A DNA stretch of 64,000 bases from Polaromonas sp. (GTDB lineage Bacteria > Pseudomonadota > Gammaproteobacteria > Burkholderiales > Burkholderiaceae_C), in the NCBI RefSeq assembly GCF_012927485.1, contig NZ_JABBPC010000004.1, positions 62,001-126,000 of the forward strand. Reading direction: 5' to 3'. A model generated the notes under the pieces. That model was given only the letters and a program-made list of their open reading frames with translations. It searched no databases and was not told the origin of the DNA. Positions 20,385-29,739 of the stretch are shown piece by piece. Each line of letters opens with the position of its first letter. Position 1 is the stretch's first letter. A program made the position numbers and the translations under genes.

Positions 20385-21505
20385 GTGTCCCGAATTTTGT
20401 GTAAACGGCGGTTGAGTTAGACGCGCGGCATGCGCTCGTCGAACTGAATGGTAAATCGATTCAAGGCAGCCTTCCAGTCGCGTATCGGCATAGTCCATTT
20501 CTGGCTGATGTTGTTCAGCGCCAAGTAGAACAATTTGAAGACGGCGTCGTCGGTTGGAAACGAGCCTCGGGTCTTGGTTATTTTCCTCAAGCTCATGTTG
20601 ACCGACTCAATGGCGTTGGTCGTGTAAATCACTTTGCGGATGTCTGCAGGGTAGTCAAAGAACGAGCTCAAGCGTGACCAGTTGCGCCGCCAGGACTGGC
20701 TAATCGGGGCGAGTTGGGTATCCCATTTGCCCTCGAACTCAGCGAGCCTGCGCAGGGCCCCGTCTTCGGTCGCCGCTGTGTAAATCAACCGCAAATCGCC
20801 AGCGACTTCCTTACGCTGCTTCCAGCCGACGAAGTTCAAGCTGTGGCGCACCATGTGCACCAGGCAGAGCTGCACGGCGGTCTTGGGGAACACCGCCTCA
20901 ATGGCGTCGGGAAAGCCCTTCAGGCCATCCACACAGGCAATGAAGATGTCAGCTACACCCCGGTTCTTCAACTCTGTCACCACCTGTAGCCAGAACTTCG
21001 CACCTTCCGTTTGGGCCATCCACAGGCCCAATACCTCTTTCATGCCCTCCAGGTTGACGCCAATGGCCAGGTACAGGGCCTTGACCCTCACAGAACCGTT
21101 ATCGCGCACCTTGCGTGAATGCAGTTCATGTAAACGAGGGGGTACAGCGCATCGAGCGGGCGCGACTGCCAGGCTTTGACTTCATCCAGAACGGCGTCGG
21201 TCACCGAGGAAATCAGCGTGGGCGAGACCTCGGCGCCGTACATCTCCTGCAAATGGCTTTGAATCTCGCGCACCGTCATGCCCCGTGCGTACAGCGACAG
21301 TATCTTGTCGTCAAAGCCGCTTCCTGCGGGTCTGGTGCTTGGTGATGAGTTGAGGCTCGAACGTCCCGGCTCTGTCGCGTGGGATTTCAATGGGCAGTGA
21401 GCCAAAGTCGCCTTTGAGCGTTTTCTGGCTACGCCCGTTGCGGGTGTTGCCTGCCTTGTTGGCCACCAGCTGGTTCTTGTCATGACCCATGTGGTCAGTC
21501 CCTTC
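20385..21505 (-). mobile_element. Degenerate IS256-family insertion sequence (5' part lost)
   Basis: This holds the remains of an IS256-type transposase plus a candidate terminal repeat. After the transposase stop, the stretch GGGTGTCCCGAATTTTGTGT (20389-20408) looks like an IS256-group terminal inverted repeat. No matching copy is found beyond the other end (21505-21640), so that end is missing. It lies between the small lipoprotein genes and nirK. Confidence 0.7.
20417..21505 (-). pseudogene. IS256-family transposase, frameshifted and N-terminally truncated
   Basis: Three reading-frame pieces together make the middle and C-terminal part of an IS256-family DDE transposase. Piece 1 (about 21499-21315) reads [20 protein letters not shown] to [11 protein letters not shown]. 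Piece 2 (about 21320-21105) reads [20 protein letters not shown] to PLVYMNCIH. Piece 3 (about 21105-20417) reads [19 protein letters not shown] to the natural stop. Both joints need frame changes, the second consistent with loss of one base after the CIH codons. The first 70 or so residues of the family are absent. It should be inactive. Confidence 0.85.
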
Positions 21506-21732
21506 GAATACCGAGCAAGCCTCGGACTTACGGCATAACCCAGTCCAAGAATTCCGCCGCACCCACAGCTGATCAGTTTTCGGTCGGTGTCAACACGTTG
21601 CGGTTTGTGGCGAAAGAAAGCACAAGTAACGCCTAGCCCATTGCGTCACGTGTGTGCGGCAGCGCACGGCGAATCTCCATTCACCCTCTCACAATTAAAT
21701 TAATTAACAACCTCAATCTTCAGGACAAAACC

Positions 21733-23250
21733 GTGCACCATCATCAGATTGTTCAGTCCCTTGCGGTAAAAAATCCGGGTCATCGAAAGACTTCAAGTTT
21801 TAAGTACAAGCGTGTTTTTCGGTTTGTCACCGGATGCGCCATCGCCGCTGTCTTGACCGCTTGTAGTCCGACGCCAATTCTGGTGACAGATCGGTACGAT
21901 CCGAGCAAGATGGACCTCAAGCCTGCTCCGGCCAAACTCTCGTCGGTCCGACATACCGGCCCTTTCGCTAGTGGCGAATCATTGAACATGACGGCTGAAC
22001 TCAAGCCACTGCAGCCATCGCCTGTCAAAGTGGTGCAAATCGACACCATCCACAGGATTATTGAAATCGCCCCCGGCGTTAAATTCAGCGCCTGGACTTT
22101 TGGCGCTCAGGTTCCTGGCCCAGCCATCCGCGCGCGGGTTGGCGACAAAATCCGTTTCAGCATGACCAACCGCAGCGACGAGACGGTCCCTGGCATCACT
22201 TTCGCGGCCGCACCGATGATGCATTCAATGGACTTTCACGCGGCCATGGTATCGCCGCAAGACAAATATCGTTCACTGGCCCCGGGCCAGACCATCGAGT
22301 TCGAATTCACACTCAACTACCCCGGCGTCTTCATGTACCACTGTGGTACGCCGATGATTCTGGAACACATTGCCTCAGGTATGTACGGGGCCGTGATTGT
22401 GGAGCCGCGTGAGGGCTACCCGACCAAAGTTGATCGCGAATATTTGGTCATTCAGAGTGAGTTTTACGTCAAGCCTGATCCGGACGGTCATCAAATCGAT
22501 GGCGCGCCACTCTATGTGTTGGATAGCGAAAAACTGCGCGCAGCGCAACCCTCACACACCGTCTTCAACGGCGTACACAATGGCATGGTGAAAAACCCTC
22601 TGCCCGCGAAACCGGGCGAACGAGTGCGGCTATTCGTGCTCAACGTGGGCCCCAGCAAAACATCGAGCTTTCACGTGGTTGGCACTATTTTTGACCGCGT
22701 CTGGCTCGACGGCAACCCCGATAATCAACTGCGGGGCATGCAAACCGTATTGCTGGGTTCCAGCAGTAGCGCAATTGTTGAACTGGTCATTCCCGAAGCG
22801 GGCTCTTACATCATGGTGGATCACCACTTTGCCAATGCGTCACAAGGTGCAATCGGCCTGATCTCGACTATCGACAAACCGAAAGAAAGCGAACTGGAAC
22901 ACCACAACATGGAAGCGACCGCCGTGCCGAAAGAGCCGGCAGCGGCATCGGCCAAACTGGCGTTTGAAAGCAAATGCCTGGCCTGCCATTCCGTTGGACA
23001 AGGGAAGAAACTCGGACCCGATATGGCCGGCGTCACCACAAGGCGGACCGATGAATGGCTGACGCGGTGGCTGAAATCGCCTGAAAAAATGCTGAAAACT
23101 GATTTGGATGCCCAAGCCCTGCTCAAGGAGTACAACAATCTCCCAATGCCGAACCAGGGCCTGAGCGACAAGGAAATTACCCAATACCTGGCCTATTTCC
23201 ACTGGATAGATGCGCAGGCCAAGCCAGGCAAAACAGGAGCCGCCAAATGA
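21733..23250 (+). CDS. nirK: Copper-containing nitrite reductase fused to a C-terminal cytochrome c domain, lipoprotein-type
   Basis: NirK reduces nitrite to NO in denitrification. This version is about 505 residues from GTG 21733, which has AGGA 8 nt upstream. A GTG at 21652 is an alternative. A signal with lipobox LTAC puts Cys44 at the mature N-terminus. Two cupredoxin domains follow: type-2 copper His and the Asp in MDFHAA (166-171), type-1 ligands in MYHCGTPM (201-208), and the second-domain His in IMVDHHFANASQG. A class I cytochrome c follows, with heme site CLACH at 415-419 and a Met-ligand region NNLPMPNQG. Fused heme domains occur in some NirK lineages (for example Ralstonia-type) and would feed electrons internally. 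No nirV, nor or nnr gene is adjacent. Confidence 0.88.
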   Translation: MHHHQIVQSLAVKNPGHRKTSSFKYKRVFRFVTGCAIAAVLTACSPTPILVTDRYDPSKMDLKPAPAKLSSVRHTGPFASGESLNMTAELKPLQPSPVKVVQIDTIHRIIEIAPGVKFSAWTFGAQVPGPAIRARVGDKIRFSMTNRSDETVPGITFAAAPMMHSMDFHAAMVSPQDKYRSLAPGQTIEFEFTLNYPGVFMYHCGTPMILEHIASGMYGAVIVEPREGYPTKVDREYLVIQSEFYVKPDPDGHQIDGAPLYVLDSEKLRAAQPSHTVFNGVHNGMVKNPLPAKPGERVRLFVLNVGPSKTSSFHVVGTIFDRVWLDGNPDNQLRGMQTVLLGSSSSAIVELVIPEAGSYIMVDHHFANASQGAIGLISTIDKPKESELEHHNMEATAVPKEPAAASAKLAFESKCLACHSVGQGKKLGPDMAGVTTRRTDEWLTRWLKSPEKMLKTDLDAQALLKEYNNLPMPNQGLSDKEITQYLAYFHWIDAQAKPGKTGAAK

Positions 23251-23549
23251 AGGTTTAACTTTCGGGCAAGACGATCGCATTGTCTCTCGCATTGAACAGC
23301 ACCGCGGTCATTGCCTGTCGCTGCTGTGTAGAAGACCATATTGCAGCCGTGTATGTCTATACGTGGGCGCAGCGCACGCCGGCGCGCAAACATGCGATCA
23401 TTTTTTTCGCCTGGGATGACCCATCGACGCGAAGCGACGCGTTTAAACGGAAAATGAGGGCCCTTGATGCGGGCCTCCCGGAGCGTGGACCAAGACCGCA
23501 GTTTCCTACCTCAAGACTGTTTACAAAAAAGCTCTTGGGAAATCTATTG
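23251..23549. other. Gap of 299 bp without a supported gene
   Basis: It lies between the convergent nirK and DUF4010 genes. A 93-codon frame crosses it, but its translation resembles nothing and has no ribosome site. GAGGGCCC/GGGCCTC near 23456-23477 could form a short stem. Confidence 0.45.
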
Positions 23550-24806
23550 TCAAGGCCCTAGCCAGGCGCCCAGCCAAACCGCAATGATCATTAAAGCAAG
23601 ACCCGGTACGATACGCGCTGCATAGCGAGCGCCTCCTGATTTGAATGCGACTACCGCTTTCATCAAGGTGTTTGCGGTGAGGCCTACCAGAATCGGCCCC
23701 ACGGACTGAGCGCTCGAAATCTTGCTGGCGGCCATCAAGGATGCTGCCGACGCAGCAGTCGCGTGCGCATCGACCAAACCTGTCACTGCCGCACCCAGCA
23801 ACATACCGCGCGGCCCTAACCAAGCGTTCAATCCCGCTGATATCAGCAGCACCAGACTGACTAACGCGGCAAATCCAGCTGCTGTTTTCAGATCAAACGC
23901 CCGACCTACCGCTACAACTGGACTCGCGTTGGCGCGGACAGTTGTCTTTCGCACAACAAAGAAAAGCCCGTACAGGCAGGCGGCAAGACCGCCAAACGTC
24001 AGTGGCAACGCGAGAGCAGTTAATAACGAGGTTTGCACCAGCCCAATCACAACCGTCATTTGAATGATCGTGGCAATGGATGACAGGACGGCTCCGGCGA
24101 CCGCGCTGCTCATGAGGGCTGGCTGGCGAGATGCGCGTTCGCCCATTGAATAAATGGTGGCCGTGCTGGAGATAAAGCCTGATGCAAACCCGGCCAGAGG
24201 CAAACCATACCGGGGTCCTAGGGATCGCATGGCCACGTACCCGAGGGCGCTGATCGCCATAACCACCACGATTAAGCGTGCAATTGCACGTGGATTGAGT
24301 GCATCGAATGGCCCCATGAAGCGGTCTGGTGCCAGTGGTAACACAATCAACGCCATGGCGGAAAACAAAATAATGTCGTTCAGTTCTTGCTCTTTGAGCA
24401 CGCTGCGGACAAAGTGGTGGAGCCGGTCACGCGCTGCCAACAACAGGGCGAGTACCACCCCTACACCTGCGGCCAAGACTGAATCACGGATCGCCAAGCC
24501 GCCCAGCAAGCACGTCAATAGCAGTGCAAACTCTGTCGTCATGCCAGGGTCCTGGTCTTGTATTCGCTGGTAGGCGATAAAGGCGCCCGCACCGACCATC
24601 AACGCAGCCGCTGCCAGCCCCAGCCCGCCACCTGCCATAACACTAACCGCTCCGAGCAAAGCGGACACAGCAAACGTACGAATGCCTGCAGCGCCTCTCG
24701 TCGGGCCGGTCTTTTTGCGACGCTCCCGCTCCGCACCAACCAGAAGGCCGATGCCGAGTGCGACACACAGGCCGAGCAGCGCCGGTTGATCTGTAAAGCC
24801 TGAAAT
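23550..24806 (-). CDS. DUF4010/MgtC-like integral membrane protein with apparent ATT start
   Basis: This is a polytopic membrane protein of about 418 residues, if the conserved N-terminus is included. The region upstream of the first usual start codon (GTG 24668) is in frame and encodes the family hallmark: LGIGLLVGAERERRKKTGPT then GAAGIRTFAVSALLG. That segment is far too conserved to be leader sequence. The frame closes upstream at a TAA without any ATG, GTG or TTG. An ATT at 24806-24804 follows an AAGGA at 8 nt, so either ATT is the start or an ATG was lost. The remaining ten or so membrane helices are intact. Function is unknown; related proteins have been linked to Mg homeostasis only by family name. 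Confidence 0.75.
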   Translation of the reverse strand: MSGFTDQPALLGLCVALGIGLLVGAERERRKKTGPTRGAAGIRTFAVSALLGAVSVMAGGGLGLAAAALMVGAGAFIAYQRIQDQDPGMTTEFALLLTCLLGGLAIRDSVLAAGVGVVLALLLAARDRLHHFVRSVLKEQELNDIILFSAMALIVLPLAPDRFMGPFDALNPRAIARLIVVVMAISALGYVAMRSLGPRYGLPLAGFASGFISSTATIYSMGERASRQPALMSSAVAGAVLSSIATIIQMTVVIGLVQTSLLTALALPLTFGGLAACLYGLFFVVRKTTVRANASPVVAVGRAFDLKTAAGFAALVSLVLLISAGLNAWLGPRGMLLGAAVTGLVDAHATAASAASLMAASKISSAQSVGPILVGLTANTLMKAVVAFKSGGARYAARIVPGLALMIIAVWLGAWLGP

Positions 24807-24985
24807 TTTTGCTGTCCTTTCCGGGTAATTATGTGACTTTTACAACGGTAATAATGCCAATATTCTTGGTGCCACTTTCAGTTAAACCGCTTTATTCTTT
24901 CAATGCTAGCGCGCGGGCTTTTTCAAGGCGGCCTTGCCCGGCTCAACGATGCTGCAACCTTGCCTGCGCCGGCGACCTTACCAAC

Positions 24986-25382
24986 ATGCGAATGGATCAT
25001 TGCATCTCGCACTGGGTCGTCCTATGGAACATTGCCGCCGTAGCGCTTTCGACCTCAGACCTCTTCGCATCCTTGTATGCTGGCTACTTCAAGTCAGAAC
25101 TGCGCATCACCTTAAGCACGCTGTCATCGGTTGTGAATGGGGCGGCCGCCATCAAGATGTTTGTATTTATTGACCCGTACATGTCAGTTATGACTGACGA
25201 TGTGGTGGAGGGCAAGGTTTCTGAGCTGGAGTTCAGAAAGTTCATAGTGTGGCTAGTCGGCAGTCGGCAGTCGTCTCGACGGAACGCTGCTGGCGCAGGA
25301 TCTTCTTGTGCCATCCGATTTGGCTATTGCGTTCATTGCTAGCCGATTTGCGGTAAATCCCCACCCGAGAGCGGTATTGTGA
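24986..25382 (+). pseudogene. Remnant of an Amj-type (DUF2837) lipid II flippase gene, frameshifted by a 7-bp duplication
   Basis: From about 25016 the plus strand encodes the C-terminal third of what resembles the Amj/DUF2837 family: LFASLYAGYFKSELR, then VFIDPYMSVMTDDVVEGK and FRKFIVWLVGSR. The frame then goes out of register at a tandem copy of GTCGGCA (25256-25269). Removing one 7-bp copy restores SRLDGTLLAQDLLVPSDLAI, the expected family C-terminus, ending at TGA 25380-25382. No N-terminal two thirds is present upstream. Identification of Amj is from remembered family motifs, so moderately sure. That it is broken is directly visible. Confidence 0.65.
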
Positions 25383-25394
25383 GGGCGAGGTCCT

Positions 25395-26591
25395 TTACAT
25401 AACCTTGGCAATCGAGGCGCAGACGTAATCTATGTTTTTGCTGTTGAGCGCTGCTACGCACATGCGACCTGTGTCGGTGCCATAGATGCCAAACTCGTTG
25501 CGCAAACGTACCATCTGGTCTTTTGTAAGGCCGGTGTAGCTAAACATGCCGATTTGGGTAGTGATGAAGCTCATATTTTCTTTCACGCCCGCCGCCTTGA
25601 GACCCTCCACGAGTTTTTGGCGCATGGTCTTGATGCGGACGCGCATTCCGGCCAGCTCTTTCTCCCAGATGGCCCGTAGTTCCGGCGTGTTGAGCACCAT
25701 AGCGACGACGGTGGCCCCGTGGGTAGGTGGGTTGCTGTAGTTGGTACGGATCACGATTTTGAGCTGGCTCAGCACGCGGCTGGCTTCTTCCTTGGTCGCA
25801 CACAGCACGCTCAGGGCACCGACGCGTTCACCATAAAGACTAAAGCTTTTGGAGAAAGAGGTCGATACTAAAAAGCTGAGACCTGCGGCCACAAATTTTC
25901 CGATGACGGCACCGTCTTCGGAGATACCCTGACCAAACCCTTGGTAGGCCATATCCAAAAAGGCAATCAGATTCCTGGCTTTGACGGCAGAAATTACCTC
26001 ATCCCATTGCTCCGGGGTAATGTCATAGCCCGTGGGGTTGTGGCAGCAGGCGTGCAGGACCACGATGGTGCCTTGTGGTGCGGCGTTAAGGGCCGTCAGC
26101 ATGCCGGCGAAATTGATGCCTCGGCTCGCCGCATCGTAATAGGGGTAGTTTTCAACGATAAACCCGGCGTTGGTGAACAATGCGCGATGATTTTCCCAAC
26201 TTGGGTCGCTGATGAGCACTTTAGCGCGAGGATTAAGGTGCTTCAGGAAATCAGCGCCAACTTTCAAGCCACCGGTTCCGCCAATTCCCTGCACGGTCGC
26301 AACCCGGCCTGACATGACGGGCTCGCTTTCGACACCAAAAACCAGGCCTTTGACGGCATCGTCGTAAGCAGCAATGCCATCAATCGGCAGATAGCCTCGG
26401 GCTTTAGGGCTTTCCATCATCTGCTTTTCAGCAACCTGCACGCATTTCAACAAAGGAAGTTTGCCGTTGTCGTCGTAATACACGCCTACGCCCAGGTTGA
26501 CTTTGGCAGAATTGCTGTCGGCATTGAATTGTTCGTTCAAACCCAAAATCGGGTCACGGGGGGCCATTTCAACAGCGGTAAACAGAGGCAT
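25395..26591 (-). CDS. Aromatic/aspartate amino acid aminotransferase (class I, TyrB/AspC-like)
   Basis: This is a 398-residue PLP enzyme of the aspartate aminotransferase Ia subgroup. VNLGVGVYYDDNGKLPLL is at the N-terminus, followed by DPSWENHRALF, HACCHNPTGYD, and the PLP lysine in TSFSKSFSLYGERVGAL. The arginine binding the distal carboxylate is in YGTDTGRMCVAAL near the C-terminus. It transfers amino groups between glutamate and oxaloacetate or aromatic keto acids. AspC and TyrB cannot be separated by eye. A ribosome site AAGGAG precedes the ATG. Confidence 0.92.
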   Translation of the reverse strand: MPLFTAVEMAPRDPILGLNEQFNADSNSAKVNLGVGVYYDDNGKLPLLKCVQVAEKQMMESPKARGYLPIDGIAAYDDAVKGLVFGVESEPVMSGRVATVQGIGGTGGLKVGADFLKHLNPRAKVLISDPSWENHRALFTNAGFIVENYPYYDAASRGINFAGMLTALNAAPQGTIVVLHACCHNPTGYDITPEQWDEVISAVKARNLIAFLDMAYQGFGQGISEDGAVIGKFVAAGLSFLVSTSFSKSFSLYGERVGALSVLCATKEEASRVLSQLKIVIRTNYSNPPTHGATVVAMVLNTPELRAIWEKELAGMRVRIKTMRQKLVEGLKAAGVKENMSFITTQIGMFSYTGLTKDQMVRLRNEFGIYGTDTGRMCVAALNSKNIDYVCASIAKVM

Positions 26592-26762
26592 AAAAACTCC
26601 TTGGAATGTGAAAGTTGGATGGACTTGGGTCGGCTATCCCTTTTATTTTCCGGGAATCACCTAATCTGTGAGGCAATTGTGGGCCAGTAATTCCCATCTT
26701 CGCCCGAATGTCGTATTCTGCGAGGTTGCCCTGAATTTTAGCGGGGCTTGAGCAAGAGGTTT

Positions 26763-28895
26763 ATGCCAGAAGCACTAAAAGTTATCACCGAGTCAGAAGA
26801 ACCCGCTGGTGTGGGTCAGTTCATCTGCTTCCCGAACTCGCCGTTCGAGTTGTTTCAACCTTACCTGCCGGCGGGCGACCAGCCCCAGGCGATCGAAAAA
26901 CTGGTGGAGGGCATCAACGATGGTGAGGTGTTTCAGACCCTGCTGGGTGTGACCGGCTCGGGCAAGACCTACACCATGGCCAATGTCATTGCGCGTTTGG
27001 GACGACCCGCAATCGTGTTTGCGCCGAACAAGACGCTGGCGGCTCAGCTTTACAGCGAGTTCCGTGAGTTTTTCCCGAAGAACGCGGTGGAGTATTTCGT
27101 CAGTTATTACGACTACTACCAGCCTGAAGCCTATGTGCCTCAGCGAGATCTTTTTATTGAAAAAGACTCGGCTATTAACGAGCATATTGAGCAGATGCGC
27201 CTTTCGGCCACCAAGAGCGTGCTGGAACGGCGCGACACCATTATTGTCGGCACCGTCAGTGCGATTTATGGTATCGGTGCGCCAGAGGATTACACGCAGA
27301 TGCGTTTCATTGCGCGTCTAGGCGACAAAATGGGTCAGCGCGACGTCATTGCGCGTCTGATCCGCATGCAATACAAACGGAACGATCAGGATTTCGCACG
27401 GGGCACCTTTCGTGTCCGCGGCGATGTCATCGATATTTTTCCGGCTGAGCACTCTGAATTGGCCATCCGGATTGAGCTGTTTGACGACGAGATCGAGTCG
27501 CTGCAATTGTTCGACCCCCTTACGGGTCGCATTCGGCAAAAAATCCCGCGCTTTGTGGTTTATCCCAAAAGCCATTACGTGACGCCGCGCGACAAGGTCA
27601 TGGCAGCCATCGAAACGATCAAGCTGGAGTTGTCTGACCGCGTGAGCCAGTTTGTAGCTAGCGGGAAGCTGGTCGAGGCCCAGCGGATCGAGCAGCGCAC
27701 CCGGTTTGATCTTGAAATGCTTAGCGAGATTGGTCACTGCAAGGGAATTGAAAACTACACCCGCCACCTGAGCGGCGCACCTCCAGGCTCGCCGCCATCG
27801 ACGCTGTGTGACTACTTGCCGAAGGATTCGGTGATGTTTCTTGACGAAAGCCACGTGATGATCGGGCAGCTCAATGCCATGTACAACGGCGATAGGGCGC
27901 GCAAGACCACCTTGGTGGAATATGGGTTTCGTCTGCCCAGCGCACTAGACAACCGGCCACTCAAGTTTGAAGAGTTCGAATCCAAGATGAAGCAGGCGGT
28001 CTTTGTGTCGGCGACACCCGCTGCCTACGAGCAGGAACATGCCGGACAGGTGGTGGAGCAAGTCGTCAGGCCTACAGGACTGGTTGACCCGCAGGTGGAG
28101 GTTCGGCCGGCGACCCATCAGGTGGATGATGTCCTGCAGGAGATACGGATCAGGGTCGATAAAAACGAACGGGTTTTGATCACCACGCTGACCAAGCGGA
28201 TGGCCGAGCAACTTACCGACTACCTGAGCGATAACGGCGTAAAAGTGCGTTATTTGCACAGCGATGTGGATACAGTCGAGCGGGTGGAGATTTTGCGTGA
28301 CCTCCGTTTAGGGGCATTTGATGTGCTGGTGGGCATCAACTTATTGCGCGAAGGACTGGATATACCGGAGGTTTCGCTCGTCGCCATTCTGGACGCCGAC
28401 AAGGAAGGCTTTTTAAGATCAGAGCGCAGTCTGATCCAGACCATAGGACGCGCTGCCCGGAACATCAATGGCCGGGCTATTTTGTACGCCGACCGCATCA
28501 CGGATTCCATGAAAAAGGCCATGGGTGAAACTGAGCGTCGCCGCGACAAGCAAATCGCATTTAATCTAGAGCACGGCATCACCCCGCGCAGCGTCGTTAA
28601 GCGTATCAAGGACCTGATTGACGGGGTGTACAGTGAGAAATCTGGCAAGGAAGCAGAAAAACTTGAGATGCAAAAAGCGCTTGTGGAAGACATGAGCGAG
28701 AAAGATATTGCGCGTGAGATCAAGCGGCTTGAAAAGCAAATGATCGAGCACGCAAAGAATCTTGAATTCGAAAAGGCCGCAAGGGTCAGGGATCAATTAC
28801 ACGTTTTGAAAGAACAGGCCTTCGGCGCACCCGGTACTGACAATATCCCGCCAGTTTTGCCACCACCTTTTCCAGGTTCCTCCAATGCAACATAG
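26763..28895 (+). CDS. uvrB: Excinuclease ABC subunit B
   Basis: UvrB is the damage-verifying helicase-like subunit of nucleotide excision repair, loaded by UvrA and joined by UvrC. The protein is 710 residues. Walker A is [14 protein letters not shown]. The beta-hairpin that clamps DNA is in [19 protein letters not shown]-type DESHVMIGQ, helicase motifs [10 protein letters not shown] and QTIGRAARN, and a C-terminal UVR domain ([20 protein letters not shown]) are complete. The ATG at 26763 follows AAGAGG. An in-frame TTG at 26748 is less likely. I see no LexA-type CTGT-N8-ACAG box in the 170 bp upstream. Confidence 0.97.
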   Translation: MPEALKVITESEEPAGVGQFICFPNSPFELFQPYLPAGDQPQAIEKLVEGINDGEVFQTLLGVTGSGKTYTMANVIARLGRPAIVFAPNKTLAAQLYSEFREFFPKNAVEYFVSYYDYYQPEAYVPQRDLFIEKDSAINEHIEQMRLSATKSVLERRDTIIVGTVSAIYGIGAPEDYTQMRFIARLGDKMGQRDVIARLIRMQYKRNDQDFARGTFRVRGDVIDIFPAEHSELAIRIELFDDEIESLQLFDPLTGRIRQKIPRFVVYPKSHYVTPRDKVMAAIETIKLELSDRVSQFVASGKLVEAQRIEQRTRFDLEMLSEIGHCKGIENYTRHLSGAPPGSPPSTLCDYLPKDSVMFLDESHVMIGQLNAMYNGDRARKTTLVEYGFRLPSALDNRPLKFEEFESKMKQAVFVSATPAAYEQEHAGQVVEQVVRPTGLVDPQVEVRPATHQVDDVLQEIRIRVDKNERVLITTLTKRMAEQLTDYLSDNGVKVRYLHSDVDTVERVEILRDLRLGAFDVLVGINLLREGLDIPEVSLVAILDADKEGFLRSERSLIQTIGRAARNINGRAILYADRITDSMKKAMGETERRRDKQIAFNLEHGITPRSVVKRIKDLIDGVYSEKSGKEAEKLEMQKALVEDMSEKDIAREIKRLEKQMIEHAKNLEFEKAARVRDQLHVLKEQAFGAPGTDNIPPVLPPPFPGSSNAT

Positions 28896-28954
28896 ATTGT
28901 CTAGGGGGTCAAGGCAAGTTCTAGGCCGCAGGCCAGAAAATTCTGACTTGCGGT

Positions 28955-28979
28955 ATACTTGACAAAAATAGTCGGAAAC
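28955..28979 (+). promoter_or_regulatory. Type 1 IscR-binding site overlapping the iscR promoter
   Basis: ATACTTGACAAAAATAGTCG (28955-28974) followed by GAAAC closely matches the type 1 IscR palindrome (ATASYYGACTRWWWYAGTCR plus five bases), departing mainly at the right end. A TTGACA at 28959-28964 inside it can act as a -35 element. It lies about 130 bp upstream of iscR, so feedback repression by [2Fe-2S]-IscR is inferred. Confidence 0.85.
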
Positions 28980-29107
28980 AGTTTGCTGGTGATAAGAACC
29001 CCCGCCATAACCAGTTGACAGATATCGGCGGCCGGAACAAGAGCCCCCTTTAGGCCACAAGCTTTTAGGGTGATATGGACAGCCAAGCTAATTTTAAGGA
29101 GTTCGTT

Positions 29108-29644
29108 ATGCGTCTCACGACCAAAGGCCGCTTCGCGGTCACTGCAATGATTGATCTAGGACTGCGCCAAAATAATGGTCCGGTCACATTGGCTGCTATC
29201 AGCCAGCGTCAGCAGATATCCCTGTCTTACCTTGAGCAATTGTTCGGCAAGCTACGCCGCCATGAACTGGTTGAGTCCACTCGAGGGCCCGGCGGCGGGT
29301 ACACACTGGGCCGGAAAGCATCGGAGATCACGGTGGCCGACATTATTGTCTCCGTGGATGAGCCGATCGACGCAACCCAGTGCGGTGGTAAGGAAAACTG
29401 TATGGGCGAGGGTAGTCGCTGCATGACACATGAATTGTGGGCTACCTTAAATAACCGCATGGTGGAGTTCCTGGATTCCGTAACTCTGCAAAAGCTGGTG
29501 GATGACCAACTCGCCAAAGGGGTGGTGATCGAGAACACGCCACAAGTGAAAAAAGCTATTTTTACGTCGCCTATTGCGAAGCCTATTCGCGTGAATGCAC
29601 CAAATTCCGTATTCGCCCTAGGCAATGTCTTTTCCAAGTCTTGA
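29108..29644 (+). CDS. iscR: Fe-S cluster assembly transcriptional regulator IscR
   Basis: This is an Rrf2-family repressor of 178 residues. The N-terminal winged helix starts [17 protein letters not shown], with the wing at [11 protein letters not shown]. The [2Fe-2S] cluster cysteines are Cys92, Cys98 and Cys105, with His108 nearby. Cluster-loaded IscR represses the isc operon through type 1 sites. The ATG at 29108 has AAGGAG at ideal spacing. The upstream in-frame ATG at 29075 would add 11 unconserved residues. It heads iscR-iscS-iscU-iscA-hscB-hscA-fdx. Confidence 0.96.
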   Translation: MRLTTKGRFAVTAMIDLGLRQNNGPVTLAAISQRQQISLSYLEQLFGKLRRHELVESTRGPGGGYTLGRKASEITVADIIVSVDEPIDATQCGGKENCMGEGSRCMTHELWATLNNRMVEFLDSVTLQKLVDDQLAKGVVIENTPQVKKAIFTSPIAKPIRVNAPNSVFALGNVFSKS

Positions 29645-29739
29645 TGGGGCGATTCTCAGAGTATTTTTGGCTTTGCTTAAATCCCATTGACGTGATGATT
29701 TTGAGCTTCAAGCCAGCGTTTAAATTAAAGAACTAGTTC

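Noticed and set aside
21564..21732. FNR/DNR-type box upstream of nirK
   Set aside because: Looked for TTGAT-N4-ATCAA-like sites; none is convincing in this stretch.
23280..23561. A 93-codon frame after nirK
   Set aside because: No ribosome site, no recognisable motif, and it overlaps the end of the DUF4010 gene.
26592..26762. LexA box upstream of uvrB
   Set aside because: No CTGT-N8-ACAG-type palindrome is visible.
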